Below, piece by piece: positions 50,548 to 59,582 of a DNA stretch of 64,000 bases. The stretch is from assembly GCF_039543385.1 (NCBI RefSeq), contig NZ_BAABJQ010000013.1:62001-126000 (forward strand). The letters are read 5' to 3'. Position 1 is the first letter of the stretch. Each line of letters starts with the position of its first letter. A model generated the notes under the pieces. That model did no database searches, was not told the DNA's origin, and saw nothing but the letters and a program-made list of their open reading frames with translations. A program made the position numbers and the translations under genes. This DNA comes from Rugosimonospora acidiphila (GTDB lineage: Bacteria > Actinomycetota > Actinomycetes > Mycobacteriales > Micromonosporaceae).

Positions 50548-51240
50548 ATGGCTCTGACGGACGACGCGATCGCCCGGCTGCGCAACATGATCCAGTCGGG
50601 TGAGCTGCCGCCCGGCGCCAGGCTGCCGTCCGAACAGCAGCTCGCGGCCCAGATGGGGCTGTCCCGCAGCGGGGTGCGCGAGGCCGTGAAGGTGCTGGAG
50701 TCCGCGCGGGTGCTGGACGTACGCCGCGGCGACGGCACCTACGTGACCAGCCTGGCCCCGCGGCTACTGCTCGAGGGCCTCGGGTTCGCCGTCGAGCTGC
50801 TGCGCGGCGACACCCTGCGGGAGGTCATGGAGGTGCGCCGGATGCTGGAGCCGTCCGCCACCGCGCTGGCCGCGGCCAGGATCACCGACGAGCAGGTCGA
50901 GGCGCTGGCCGGGCTGGTCGACCGGATGGGCACGGTTGCCGGCGACGCCGAGGCGCTGATGGAGTGCGACATCCAGTTCCACCAGCTGGTCGCCGGCGCC
51001 ACCGGCAACGAGACGCTGACCTCCCTGCTCGAGGGGCTGTCCGGCCGCACCGTGCGGGCCCGGATCTGGCGCGGCCTGATCGAGGGCAATGTCGCGGGGG
51101 CCACCGTCGACGAGCACCGGGCCATCTTCCTGGCCCTGCGGGCCCGCGACCAGCCGCTGGCCTACGCCGCCGCGCTGCTGCACGTGAACACCTCTGAGGC
51201 CTGGCTGCGCACCATCGTGAAGCCGCAACGCCCCGACTGA
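50548..51240 (+). CDS. FadR-subfamily (FCD) GntR regulator 3, probable fucose-system regulator
   Basis: A 230-residue regulator from ATG 50548 behind GGAGGG. Winged helix: LTDDAIARLRNMIQSGELPPGARLPSEQQLAAQMGLSRSGVREAVKVLE. FCD domain: ECDIQFHQLVAGATGNETL and DEHRAIFLAL supply the Asp/His metal ligands. It is flanked by the fuconate dehydratase operon and the GH95 fucosidase, all three with CATC-N-GATG-like sites, so it very probably controls fucose use, with a fuconate-like inducer (inference). Confidence 0.9.
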   Translation: MALTDDAIARLRNMIQSGELPPGARLPSEQQLAAQMGLSRSGVREAVKVLESARVLDVRRGDGTYVTSLAPRLLLEGLGFAVELLRGDTLREVMEVRRMLEPSATALAAARITDEQVEALAGLVDRMGTVAGDAEALMECDIQFHQLVAGATGNETLTSLLEGLSGRTVRARIWRGLIEGNVAGATVDEHRAIFLALRARDQPLAYAAALLHVNTSEAWLRTIVKPQRPD

Positions 51241-51397
51241 CCCGCGCGCCGTCCGGGACGGGGGCGGCGAAAAAAATCCGAGGTTCACCCGACCCGGGCC
51301 GTGACGCGTTTCCGGCCCGGAACCTCGCCGCCACCGCGCCGGCTGGACCGCTGGCGATCGATCCCTCTCTAGACACGGTCGTCGAGATGGTCTAGAA

Positions 51398-51412
51398 AGA
51401 CATCTGACGTCT
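51398..51412. promoter_or_regulatory. GntR-type palindrome upstream of GH95 (AGACATC-T-GACGTCT)
   Basis: Seven-base arms with one mismatch. An outer pair CTAGAC/GTCTAG (51370-51395) lies just before it. The gap to the GH95 start is about 155 bases. Confidence 0.65.
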
Positions 51413-51566
51413 ACGGTGATCACACCGTTTACCGCTGGAACGGACGTGGGCGCCACCGGGCCGCGAGCGCGCGGCATCGGTCTTTCCGTCAATGCTGCCC
51501 GCGCCGCCGCGATCTGCCGCGGCGACGCACATCCGCGAACCCCCGTTCATGAGCGAGGAGAGGCGC

Positions 51567-54158
51567 ATGACCACACCCCACGACGCCCCGGGTAATGCCA
51601 CCGCAAGCCACAACACCGCAAGCCACAACACCGCAAGCCACAACACCGCGGGCCACAACGCAGCGGGCCCCGACCCGGCCGGCGGCGGCCTGAGCCGGCG
51701 GCGGATGCTGGGCGGCGCGCTGGCTGCCGGTGCCTTCGCGCTGACCTCGGCCGCGTACAACCGGGTGTCCTCGCCGGCCGCGTGGGCCGGCACCGGCACG
51801 TCCGGCGCGGGGCAAACCACCAATCCCTCCCTGACCCTGTGGTTCAACACGGTCGGGGTCGACTGGCAGAACGACGCCTTCCCGGTCGGCAACGGCCGGG
51901 GCGGCGCGATGATTTTCGGCGGGGTACAGACCGAGCAGATCCAGTTCAACGACGAGACGCTGTGGACCGGTGGGCCGGGCTCCGCCGAGGGCGGACACGA
52001 CTACACCTTCGGCAACTGGGACCCGCCGCGGCCGGGCGTGGTGGACTCGGTGCGTGCCACCATCAACACGCAGGGCAGCTCCGACGAGCAGGTGACCGCG
52101 GGGGAGCTGGGCCAGACCAAGTGGGGGTACGGCGCCTACCAGACCTTCGGCGACGTCTTCCTCACCGCGCCCACCGCGCCGCAGACCGTCACCGACTACC
52201 GCCGCGACCTGGACATGTCCACCGGGCTGGCGCACGTGCGGTTCGTCGGAGACGGAGTCACCTACCAGCGGGAGTACTTTGCGAGCTACCCCGACGATGT
52301 CACCGTCGGCCGGGTGACCGCCGACCGGCCGGGCCAGATCAGCGTCACGGTCAGCATCACCACCGCCGACAACCGGTCGGTCACCCTTACCGCCGCGTCC
52401 GGCCGCATCACCATGCGCGGCAACCTGCAGGACAACGGGCTGCTGTACGAGGCGCAACTGCTGGTGCTGGCCGAGGGCGGCAGCACGGTGACCAACGCCG
52501 ACGGCACGGTGACCGTCACCGCCGCCGACGCGCTCACCCTCCTGCTGACCCACGGCACCAACTATGCCAACAAATACCCGCACTACCGCGGCGTCGACCC
52601 GCACGACAAGGTGACCAAGGCCCTCGACGCGGCGCGCCGCCGCTCGTACCAGCAACTGCGCGACCGGCACGTCGCCGACCACACCGCGCTGTTCGGTCGG
52701 GTGCGCATCGACATCGGTCAGGCGGCCTCCACCGAGCCGACCGACCTGCAGCTCAACGACTTCAAGGCGGCCCGCAAGGTGGATGTCACCACCCCGGCCA
52801 GCCCCGAGCTGGAAATGCTGCACTTCCACATTGGACGGTATTTGCTCATCTCCTCGGCCCGGGCCGGCACCCTGCCGCCGAACCTGCAGGGCAAGTGGAA
52901 CAACTCCACCGCCCCGGACTGGCAGGACGACTACACCACGAACATCAACCTGGAGATGAACTACTGGCCCTCCGACCTGACCAACCTGCCCGAGACGGTC
53001 GCCCCGCTGGCGGACTTCATCGAGAGCATCCGCGAACCGGGCCGGGTCACCGCCCGGCAGCTGTGTGACGCGGGCGGCTGGGCCGCGATGAACCACCTCA
53101 ACATCTTCGGGTACACCGGTGTGTCCACCAACGCCTCCACCTGGTCGCCGGAGTCCACCGCCTGGCTGCTGCGCCAGCTGTGGGAGCACTACCTGTTCAC
53201 CCAGGACGAGAAGTTCCTGCGCTCGGTGTACCCGGCGATCAAAGAGCACGTGCAGTTCTGGATGGACTACCTGGTGGTCGATCCGAGCGACGGTACCCTG
53301 GTCGTCTCGCCGAGCTACTCGCCGGAGCACGGACCGTTCACCAACGGCTGCTCGTACAGCCAGATGGTGATCTGGGATCTGCTGACCAACACCATCGAGG
53401 CCGCCAAGGTGCTGGGCGACAAGCAGTTCCGCCAAAGCGTGGAGAAGCTCAAGGCGCGGCTCGACCCCGGGCTGCGCATCGGCAGCTGGGGGCAGCTGCA
53501 GGAGTGGAAGCAGGATCTGGACGACCCGACCGACGGCCACCGCCACACGTCGCACTCGTACGGGCTGTTCCCTAGCAACCAGATCACCGCCGAGGGCACC
53601 CCCGAGTACTTCGCGGCGGCCGGCGTCAGCATCCGCGCGCGTACCGCCAACACGGCGCAGAACGACATCGGCTGGAACCGGGCGCAGAAGGCGAACCTGT
53701 TCGCCCGGCTGTACGACGGCAACATGGCCCGGGAGCAGATGGACCATCTGTTGTGGCGCAACACCTTCTCCAACTTTCTCAACGACTGGCCGTTCCAGAT
53801 CGACGGCAACTTCGGCGTCACCGCCGGCCTGGCCGAGATGCTGCTGCAGAGCCACGCGGGATTCGTGCACGTGCTGCCGGCACTGCCCGACGGCTGGGCC
53901 GCCCGGGGCTCGTACGACGGACTGCGGGCGCGCGGCGCGTTCACCGTCGGTGTCGACTGGGCGGCCAGGGTGCCCACCGAGATCCGGGTCGTCTCGGATC
54001 GGGGCGTGGACCTCGAGCTGCGCAGCGCCCTGGTCGGCGGCCGGTTCGAGCTGACCGCCAAGCACGGCAAGGCGCCGCGGTACAAGGTGGACGGTGACCA
54101 GCTGAGCATGCCGACCACCCCGGGAAACAGCTACACCCTGCGGGCGAAGTCCCACTGA
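51567..54158 (+). CDS. GH95 family alpha-L-fucosidase-type glycoside hydrolase, Tat-exported
   Basis: An 863-residue enzyme; ATG 51567 is preferred (GAGGAGAGG upstream) over ATG 51549. The N-terminal tail holds four ASHNT repeats, then a twin-arginine signal (LSRRRMLGGALAAGAFALTS). Enzyme blocks: LWFNTVGVDWQNDAFPVGNGRGGAMIFGG, DETLWTGGPGS, NLQGKWNNSTAPDWQDDYTTNINLEMNYWPSDL (probable active-site Asn pair), SPSYSPEHGP (probable acid Glu) and HTSHSYGLFPSNQI. Family members cleave alpha-1,2-fucosyl or alpha-L-galactosyl residues. Next to fucose import and catabolism, fucose release is the likely role. Confidence 0.92.
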   Translation: MTTPHDAPGNATASHNTASHNTASHNTAGHNAAGPDPAGGGLSRRRMLGGALAAGAFALTSAAYNRVSSPAAWAGTGTSGAGQTTNPSLTLWFNTVGVDWQNDAFPVGNGRGGAMIFGGVQTEQIQFNDETLWTGGPGSAEGGHDYTFGNWDPPRPGVVDSVRATINTQGSSDEQVTAGELGQTKWGYGAYQTFGDVFLTAPTAPQTVTDYRRDLDMSTGLAHVRFVGDGVTYQREYFASYPDDVTVGRVTADRPGQISVTVSITTADNRSVTLTAASGRITMRGNLQDNGLLYEAQLLVLAEGGSTVTNADGTVTVTAADALTLLLTHGTNYANKYPHYRGVDPHDKVTKALDAARRRSYQQLRDRHVADHTALFGRVRIDIGQAASTEPTDLQLNDFKAARKVDVTTPASPELEMLHFHIGRYLLISSARAGTLPPNLQGKWNNSTAPDWQDDYTTNINLEMNYWPSDLTNLPETVAPLADFIESIREPGRVTARQLCDAGGWAAMNHLNIFGYTGVSTNASTWSPESTAWLLRQLWEHYLFTQDEKFLRSVYPAIKEHVQFWMDYLVVDPSDGTLVVSPSYSPEHGPFTNGCSYSQMVIWDLLTNTIEAAKVLGDKQFRQSVEKLKARLDPGLRIGSWGQLQEWKQDLDDPTDGHRHTSHSYGLFPSNQITAEGTPEYFAAAGVSIRARTANTAQNDIGWNRAQKANLFARLYDGNMAREQMDHLLWRNTFSNFLNDWPFQIDGNFGVTAGLAEMLLQSHAGFVHVLPALPDGWAARGSYDGLRARGAFTVGVDWAARVPTEIRVVSDRGVDLELRSALVGGRFELTAKHGKAPRYKVDGDQLSMPTTPGNSYTLRAKSH
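51603..51662. repeat. 15-bp in-frame minisatellite before the GH95 Tat signal
   Basis: Four units of GCAAGCCACAACACC encoding Ala-Ser/Gly-His-Asn-Thr/Ala, lengthening the tail ahead of the twin-arginine motif. Confidence 0.9.
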
Positions 54159-54207
54159 GACCCTCCAGATGACGGCAAACGGCCGCACCGTCCAGCACGG
54201 CGGTGCG

Positions 54208-54282
54208 GCCGTCGCCGTGCGTGCCGTCGCCGTGCGTGCCGTCGCCGTGCGCGCCGTCGCCGTGCGCGCCGTCGCCGTGCGC
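54208..54282. repeat. 15-bp minisatellite in the GH95-GH141 gap
   Basis: Five copies of GCCGTCGCCGTGCGT/C start about 50 bases after the GH95 stop. The 390-base gap (54159-54549) otherwise holds the GH141-like promoter. Confidence 0.9.
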
Positions 54283-54380
54283 GCCGGCCTCCGCGTGCCG
54301 CTTTCCGGGTGCCCGCCCCTCCGCGCGCTGCCCCTTAGCGCCGTCCTTCGTCGTCAGTGTTCGTCAGACCAAGCTCGTTC

Positions 54381-54393
54381 TTCATCCGATGAA
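54381..54393. promoter_or_regulatory. GntR-type palindrome upstream of GH141-like gene (TTCATC-C-GATGAA)
   Basis: A perfect 6+6 palindrome ending four bases before the -35 box of the next promoter. Core CATC-C-GATG as at the other fucose units. Confidence 0.7.
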
Positions 54394-54397
54394 CATC

Positions 54398-54427
54398 TTG
54401 ACCAATATCTGAGCCCCTCGTTACGAT
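54398..54427 (+). promoter_or_regulatory. Promoter of GH141-like gene
   Basis: TTGACC (54398-54403), 18-base spacer, TACGAT (54422-54427), about 120 bases before the start codon. Confidence 0.55.
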
Positions 54428-54549
54428 GCGGTTACCGGCGGCCTGCGGCGCATTCACCGACATCGCGCGCCACCAGCGAGGCGGGTCCAGCCGGCGGGCG
54501 CTTGCGCTCTCCATGCATGTCGGTGTGATGACCTGACCGAGGAGGATTA

Positions 54550-56409
54550 GTGTCGAGCGGTTCCCGCTACCGACTCATCGGGCTACTGGCCGCGACCGCG
54601 GCAGCAGTGGTTCTAGGAACCACGCCCACCGCCACCCCTGCGGCCGCGTCCGGGGGATGCGCGCAGGACCAGATCTACGTTTCGCCCAGCGGCAACGACC
54701 ACAACTCCGGCACCAAGGCCAAGCCGTTCAAGACGGTGCAGCACGCCCGCGACACCGTCAGCCAACGCGGGTTGAACAAGGCGGGCAAGATGCGCTGCGA
54801 CGTCGTGGTGAACCTGCGCGCCGGCGACTACCCGGTCGACCAGACCATCACCTTCAACGAGAAGGACTCGGGCAACAACGGGCACCAGGTCATCTACCGC
54901 AGCTATGACGGGCCCGGCAAGGCCCGGCTGCTCGGTGCCAAGCCCATCACCGGCTGGCAGCAGTACCAGGGTGACATCTACCGGACCCAGGTCGACCCCA
55001 GCCACCCGTTCTACACCCTGTTCGAGGACGGGCAGCGGGCCACCACGGCCCGATACCCCAACCGGGCCGAGGACGACAAGTGGGCGCCGTACCTGACGAC
55101 CGCCCTCAACACCGACTACCTCAACAGCCAGACCTGGCTGACCTACAACCCGGGTGACTGGAACCCGGACTGGGACATGCACGACGCCCAGGTGGTCATC
55201 TGGTCCGGCGGTCACTGGAGCTGGTTCACCGACACCGACCCGGTCCTGGACGTGTCCTGGAACAAGGGCCTGGCCACACTGAAGTACCCGACCCGGTACT
55301 CCATCGAGACCGAGGACCCGGGCTCGCGGTACTTCCTGCAGAACTCACTGTCCTTCCTGGACTCTCCGGGGGAGTACTACCTCGACTCGCAGACCGGCTG
55401 GCTCTACTACTGGCCGCGCACCGGAAACATCAACGACACCACCATCATGGCGCCGACGGTCAGCACCATCCTGTCGATCGCTGGTAGCTCGGAGTCCCAG
55501 CGGGTACACGACCTGACCTTCGACGGGATCGCGCTGCAGTACTCGGACTTCATGGACTGGTACCGCGACGGGTTCAACTACGCCGGTGACTCCGGCGTGG
55601 ACCACAAGTACCCGGAGTATGACCGACAGATCGAGATGCCGCGCAACCGGTTCGGCATGGTGACCATGACCAACACCCACGACGTCAACCTGAAGTCCAT
55701 GGATATTTCGGACTCGGGCTACACCGCGGTGTACATGCTGTTCGCCAACGACCACGACAGCGTCACCGACAGCCTGCTCGAACATCTGGGCGCGGACGGC
55801 ATCAAGGTCGAGGGGCCGTACCCGGGCGAGGGCGACGTGGCCAACCACAACACGTTCACCGACAACTACATCAACAACTATGGTGAACTCGTGCCCGGCG
55901 ACGCGTCCGGCGTCGAAATCATGGACAGCGGCAACAACCTCATCAGCAACAGCGTCATCGAGCACAGCGCCCGGTACGCGGTGACGCTGGAGACGCTGAC
56001 CACCGCCGCCAACGCGGACAACTACACGCACGACAACACCCTGCAGTACCTGAAGGTCTCGGACGTCGGACTGGACAGTGGCGACATGGGCGCCATCTAC
56101 GCGTACGGCGTGCAGGACTTCGAGCCGCACACGATCGTCAACCACATGTCGCAGATCACGATCGACAACGTGAACGCCGACCCGTCGATGCCCGACACGC
56201 CGCCCAGCGGCGTGCACATGGACGGCGGCGGTTGCGGCTTCGACTTCTCCGACATCCAGGTGACCAACGTGGAGTACAAGCCCTACCACGGGGACACCAG
56301 CTGCAACACGTTCGAGAACGACAGCTGGAACGCGGGCTTCGACCCGAGCCAGATGCAGTTGGACAAGATCGGTGTGACCTCGGCGTACCCCTACGCCCCG
56401 CCGCAGTAA
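54550..56409 (+). CDS. Secreted parallel beta-helix protein, GH141-like (possible alpha-L-fucosidase)
   Basis: A 619-residue protein from GTG 54550 behind AGGAGG. A Sec signal peptide (LIGLLAATAAAVVLGTTPTATPAAA) precedes the family start QIYVSPSGNDHNSGTKAKPFKTVQHARDTV. The repeats VTMTNTHDVNLKSMDISDSGYTAVYM and ISNSVIEHSARYAVTLE are coils of a right-handed beta-helix. The GH141 family includes an alpha-L-fucosidase and a xylanase, and some helix proteins are lyases; the fucose neighbourhood and shared operator favour fucosidase. It converges on LarA. Confidence 0.75.
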   Translation: MSSGSRYRLIGLLAATAAAVVLGTTPTATPAAASGGCAQDQIYVSPSGNDHNSGTKAKPFKTVQHARDTVSQRGLNKAGKMRCDVVVNLRAGDYPVDQTITFNEKDSGNNGHQVIYRSYDGPGKARLLGAKPITGWQQYQGDIYRTQVDPSHPFYTLFEDGQRATTARYPNRAEDDKWAPYLTTALNTDYLNSQTWLTYNPGDWNPDWDMHDAQVVIWSGGHWSWFTDTDPVLDVSWNKGLATLKYPTRYSIETEDPGSRYFLQNSLSFLDSPGEYYLDSQTGWLYYWPRTGNINDTTIMAPTVSTILSIAGSSESQRVHDLTFDGIALQYSDFMDWYRDGFNYAGDSGVDHKYPEYDRQIEMPRNRFGMVTMTNTHDVNLKSMDISDSGYTAVYMLFANDHDSVTDSLLEHLGADGIKVEGPYPGEGDVANHNTFTDNYINNYGELVPGDASGVEIMDSGNNLISNSVIEHSARYAVTLETLTTAANADNYTHDNTLQYLKVSDVGLDSGDMGAIYAYGVQDFEPHTIVNHMSQITIDNVNADPSMPDTPPSGVHMDGGGCGFDFSDIQVTNVEYKPYHGDTSCNTFENDSWNAGFDPSQMQLDKIGVTSAYPYAPPQ

Positions 56410-56428
56410 CCGGCGAAGTGATCCGAGG

Positions 56429-56461
56429 GCGGGCCGGCGGCCAGATTGGCTGCCGGCCCGC
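56429..56461. terminator. Hairpin between convergent GH141-like and LarA genes
   Basis: Arms GCGGGCCGGC (56429-56438) and GCCGGCCCGC (56452-56461) around a 13-base loop with a small internal stem. It can end both transcripts. Confidence 0.7.
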
Positions 56462-56513
56462 TCGGCCGCGTGTCGGAGGAGGGAGTTCGACGGTCGGGGC
56501 AGGCCCCGGGGGT

Positions 56514-57773
56514 TCAGGCCTGAAGGTAGGGAATGGTCTGCGGGCCCTCGGGCAGCACGCAGACCGTCGCGTGTGGACCGTGCCGCGCGACGCAGTCGGC
56601 GATGTCGGCGGTCTGCTCCAGGTGCGCCTCGGCCAGCTGCGCGTCGGACAGGTACGAGGTGTGCATGACCACCCGCGCGGCGGTCTGGATGCGGGCCTGG
56701 ATCTGCACCTGCCACTGGTCCGGCACGGCGCGCGGCCGGCTCTGAATTTCCCGCAGCAGCGCGGCGGGGGAGGGCTGGGAGGTCAGCACCTCCCGGTACG
56801 AGCCGTGATCCGGGAAGCCGTCGCGGCACTCGGCCGCGCAGATGATGGTGCCGCCGGGACGCACCACGGTCGCCGCCGCCGACATGCCCTTGACCGATTG
56901 GTAGAGGTTCTGGTCGAGCGGGAAGCCGGCGTTGGTGGTGAGCACCACGTCGAACGGCTCCCGTACCGGGCGCATGGCGATGGTGCGGGCCGCCGCGGTG
57001 GCCGCGGCGTGCATGGCCAGCAGGTCGCCGCCGAACGCGGCCACGATCCGCTGCTCCCGGTTGAGAATCACGTCGAGGGCGAAGTGCACGCCGGTGCCGG
57101 CGGCGATGGCGCGCACGTCGTCGTGGACCGGATTGCCCTCGATAACGCCCCAGGTGGCGCGGGGGTCGCCGATGCGCTGCGCGTCGTGCAGGGTCAGCAC
57201 CGTTTCCAGGCCGGCGAGGCCGGGCGCGACCAGCTTGGGGCCGCCGGAGAAGCCGGCGAAGAAGTGCGGCTCGACGAAGCCGGTGGTGATGCGCACATCG
57301 GCGTCGACCCACTCGCGGTTCAGCCACACCGGGACGTCCCTGCCGAAGGTCCCGACGAACCGCAGCGCGCCGTCGTCCCGGGCGTCGTGGTTGACGATCC
57401 GCAGGTTGTCGACTATCCAGTCGCCGAACATCTGGCGCAGCTCGGCGTCGGTGTTGCCCCGGTGGGTCCCGGTGGCCACCAGGATCACCAGATCGTCGTG
57501 GGACACGACGCCGTCGAATTCCTCCAGGATCGCCTCGACCATGACCCGGCGGGGCTGCGGGCGGGTGCCGTCGCACGCGGAGATGGCCACGGTCTGGCCG
57601 GGACGCACCCGGTCGCGCAGGGGCGGCCCGGCCTCGGGATGACGCAGCGCCTCGCGCAGCGCGGCCCGCTCGTCGCCGACCACCGGCGGATGGGCCGGGG
57701 TGATGACGGTGGTGCGCCCGTCGGGCAGGTCGACGGTGAGCCCGTCGGTGCCGTACGCGAGCTGGACCCTCAT
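56514..57773 (-). CDS. LarA-type nickel-dependent lactate racemase family protein
   Basis: A 419-residue protein starting at ATG 57773, overlapping the amidohydrolase stop (ATGA). The key LarA residues are all present at matching spacing: Asp68 and Arg71 (ACDGTRPQP), His104 (TGTHR), His170 and Lys180 (EPHFFAGFSGGPKLVAPG) and His196 (LTLHDA). In LarA the lysine holds the nickel-pincer cofactor, one His binds nickel and two act as acid/base. Lactate racemisation is plausible because the fucose pathway ends in L-lactate, but family members also racemise or epimerise other 2-hydroxy acids. The cofactor genes larB, larC and larE are not in the window. Confidence 0.88.
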   Translation of the reverse strand: MRVQLAYGTDGLTVDLPDGRTTVITPAHPPVVGDERAALREALRHPEAGPPLRDRVRPGQTVAISACDGTRPQPRRVMVEAILEEFDGVVSHDDLVILVATGTHRGNTDAELRQMFGDWIVDNLRIVNHDARDDGALRFVGTFGRDVPVWLNREWVDADVRITTGFVEPHFFAGFSGGPKLVAPGLAGLETVLTLHDAQRIGDPRATWGVIEGNPVHDDVRAIAAGTGVHFALDVILNREQRIVAAFGGDLLAMHAAATAAARTIAMRPVREPFDVVLTTNAGFPLDQNLYQSVKGMSAAATVVRPGGTIICAAECRDGFPDHGSYREVLTSQPSPAALLREIQSRPRAVPDQWQVQIQARIQTAARVVMHTSYLSDAQLAEAHLEQTADIADCVARHGPHATVCVLPEGPQTIPYLQA

Positions 57774-58618
57774 GCGCGCTCCAGCCCGTACCACTCGCGG
57801 GCGCAGCCGGCGAAGACCGAGTCCCGCTCCGGCGCGGACAGGTCCGCGGTCAACTCGTGGGCGGCGGCCAGCCACCGCTCGTAGGAGGAGGCCAGCAGGC
57901 AGACCGGCCAGTCCGAGCCGAACATCAGCCGGTGCGGTCCGAACGCGTGCAGCGCCGTGCGCGCGAACGGCGCCAGGTCCTCGACCGTCCACCGTGTCCA
58001 GTCGGCCTCGGTGACCAGCCCGGAGAGCTTGGCCGCCACGTTCGGGGACGCGGCCAGGGCGGCGAGGTCGCGCGACCACTGCCCCAGTTCGCCGGCGGCG
58101 ATCGGTGGCTTGCCCAGGTGGTCGAGCACGAACCGCAGTCCCGGAAGCTCCGCCGCGGTCCGCGCGGCGGCCGGCAGTTGGTTGGCCACGAGCAGCAGAT
58201 CGTAGGCCAGGCCGGCGTCGGCCACCGCCGCCAGCCCGCGCCGCACGTCGGGCCGGCACAACCAATCGGGATCCGGCTCGCCCTGCACTCCGTGCCGGAT
58301 GCTCACCAGCCACCGCCCGCCGGGCCCTGCGCGCAGCTCGGCGATCCGGTCGGCCACCGCGGGATCGGTCAGGTCGACCCAGCCGACGACCCCGAGGATC
58401 AGTTCGGAGGCGTCCGCCAGGGCGAGGAACTCCGGGGTCTCGGCGGCCACCGGTACGGTCTGCACCAGCACCGTGCCCCGCACTCCGGCCGAGGTGGCCG
58501 GTCCGGCCAGGTCGTCGAGCCCGAAGGAGCGATGGATCGGGCCCATCCGGACCGGGTCGATCCAGCCCTGCGGCCGCACGGTGAGGTCCCAGACGTGGTG
58601 ATGAGCGTCGATAGTCAT
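57770..58618 (-). CDS. L-fuconolactone hydrolase (amidohydrolase family)
   Basis: A 282-residue COG3618-type amidohydrolase from ATG 58618. Seen: TIDAHHHVWD at the N-terminus (strand-1 metal motif), FVLDHLGKPPI, VAAKLSGLVTEADW and LMFGSDWPVC, the family's last-strand Asp. It opens L-fuconolactone to L-fuconate, the step between the dehydrogenase encoded just upstream and fuconate dehydratase at 48807. One base separates it from the dehydrogenase gene. Confidence 0.88.
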   Translation of the reverse strand: MTIDAHHHVWDLTVRPQGWIDPVRMGPIHRSFGLDDLAGPATSAGVRGTVLVQTVPVAAETPEFLALADASELILGVVGWVDLTDPAVADRIAELRAGPGGRWLVSIRHGVQGEPDPDWLCRPDVRRGLAAVADAGLAYDLLLVANQLPAAARTAAELPGLRFVLDHLGKPPIAAGELGQWSRDLAALAASPNVAAKLSGLVTEADWTRWTVEDLAPFARTALHAFGPHRLMFGSDWPVCLLASSYERWLAAAHELTADLSAPERDSVFAGCAREWYGLERA

Positions 58619-58619
58619 G

Positions 58620-59582
58620 TCAGCGCTCCGCGAGTCGTGGCCACAGCTCGTCCGGCACGGGCGTGTCGAGCAGGGCCAGGTCCTGGTCGACCTCCTCGGC
58701 GCTGCGGGCGCCGACCAGCACGGTGGTCACCGCCGGATGGCGCCGGGGGAACTGCACCGCGGCGGCCGGCAGCGTCACCCCGAAGCTCTGGCACTCGGCC
58801 TGCATGGCCAGCGCCCGCGCCAGGATCGGGGCCGGGGCCGGCTGGTAGTCGTAGTGGGCGTCAGGCCCCGGGTCGGCGAGGATGCCGCTGTTGAAGACCC
58901 CGCCCGCGATCACCGCCACCCCGCGGCGCAGGCAGGCCGGCAGCAGGTCCTCGTCGGCGCGCTGGTCCAGCAGCGTGTACCGGCCGGCGACCAGTACCGC
59001 GTCGATGTCGGTCTCCCGCACGAACCGGGCGAGCATCTCGGCCTGGTTCATGCCGACCCCGATGGCCCGCACCACGCCCTCGTCGCGCAGCCGCGCCAGC
59101 GCCGGGTACGCCTGCCCGACCGCCTGCTCCCAGTGGTCGTCCGGGTCGTGGATGAACACCAGGTCGAACCGGTCCAGGCCGCTGCGCCGCAGGCTCTCGT
59201 CCAGGCTGCGGCGCACCCCGTCCGCGCTGAAGTCGATGACCCGCCTCAGCGGTGCGTCGTCGGCGAACCCGGCCGCCTCGTCCGGCCCGTCGGCGCGCAC
59301 CAGCAGCCGCCCGACCTTGGTGGAGACCACCGCCTCGGCGCGCGGCACGGTGCGCAGGAACTCACCGAGCCGGCGCTCGGCCAGCCCGGCACCGTAGTGC
59401 GGCGCGGTGTCGTAATACCGCACGCCGCCGTCCCAGGCCGCCCGCAGGGCGGCTCGGGCCTGCTCCGGCGGTACCGCGTCGTAGAGTCCGGCCAGCGGCG
59501 CGGTACCCAGGCCGAAGGGCCCGCGCCGTAGCGCCTCGACGAACGGCTTCGTCGAGGCGCCGGGCGAATCGGGTGCGGTCAC
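58620..59582 (-). CDS. Aldo/keto reductase, probable L-fucose (D-threo-aldose 1-) dehydrogenase
   Basis: A 320-residue AKR from GTG 59582, overlapping the SDR stop (GTGA). Catalytic features: Asp-Thr-Ala-Pro-His-Tyr (RYYDTAPHYGAGLAERRLGEFL), the Lys of VVSTKVGR and the His of DLVFIHDPDDH. It lines up with pseudomonad L-fucose dehydrogenase/D-threo-aldose dehydrogenase, which oxidises fucose C1 with NAD(P). The context of lactonase and fuconate enzymes supports that call. Confidence 0.87.
   Translation of the reverse strand: MTAPDSPGASTKPFVEALRRGPFGLGTAPLAGLYDAVPPEQARAALRAAWDGGVRYYDTAPHYGAGLAERRLGEFLRTVPRAEAVVSTKVGRLLVRADGPDEAAGFADDAPLRRVIDFSADGVRRSLDESLRRSGLDRFDLVFIHDPDDHWEQAVGQAYPALARLRDEGVVRAIGVGMNQAEMLARFVRETDIDAVLVAGRYTLLDQRADEDLLPACLRRGVAVIAGGVFNSGILADPGPDAHYDYQPAPAPILARALAMQAECQSFGVTLPAAAVQFPRRHPAVTTVLVGARSAEEVDQDLALLDTPVPDELWPRLAER

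Noticed and set aside
54169..54528. A 119-codon frame (MTANGRTVQHGG...) after GH95
   Set aside because: Most of it is the 15-bp minisatellite and it has no ribosome site or family match; treated as intergenic.
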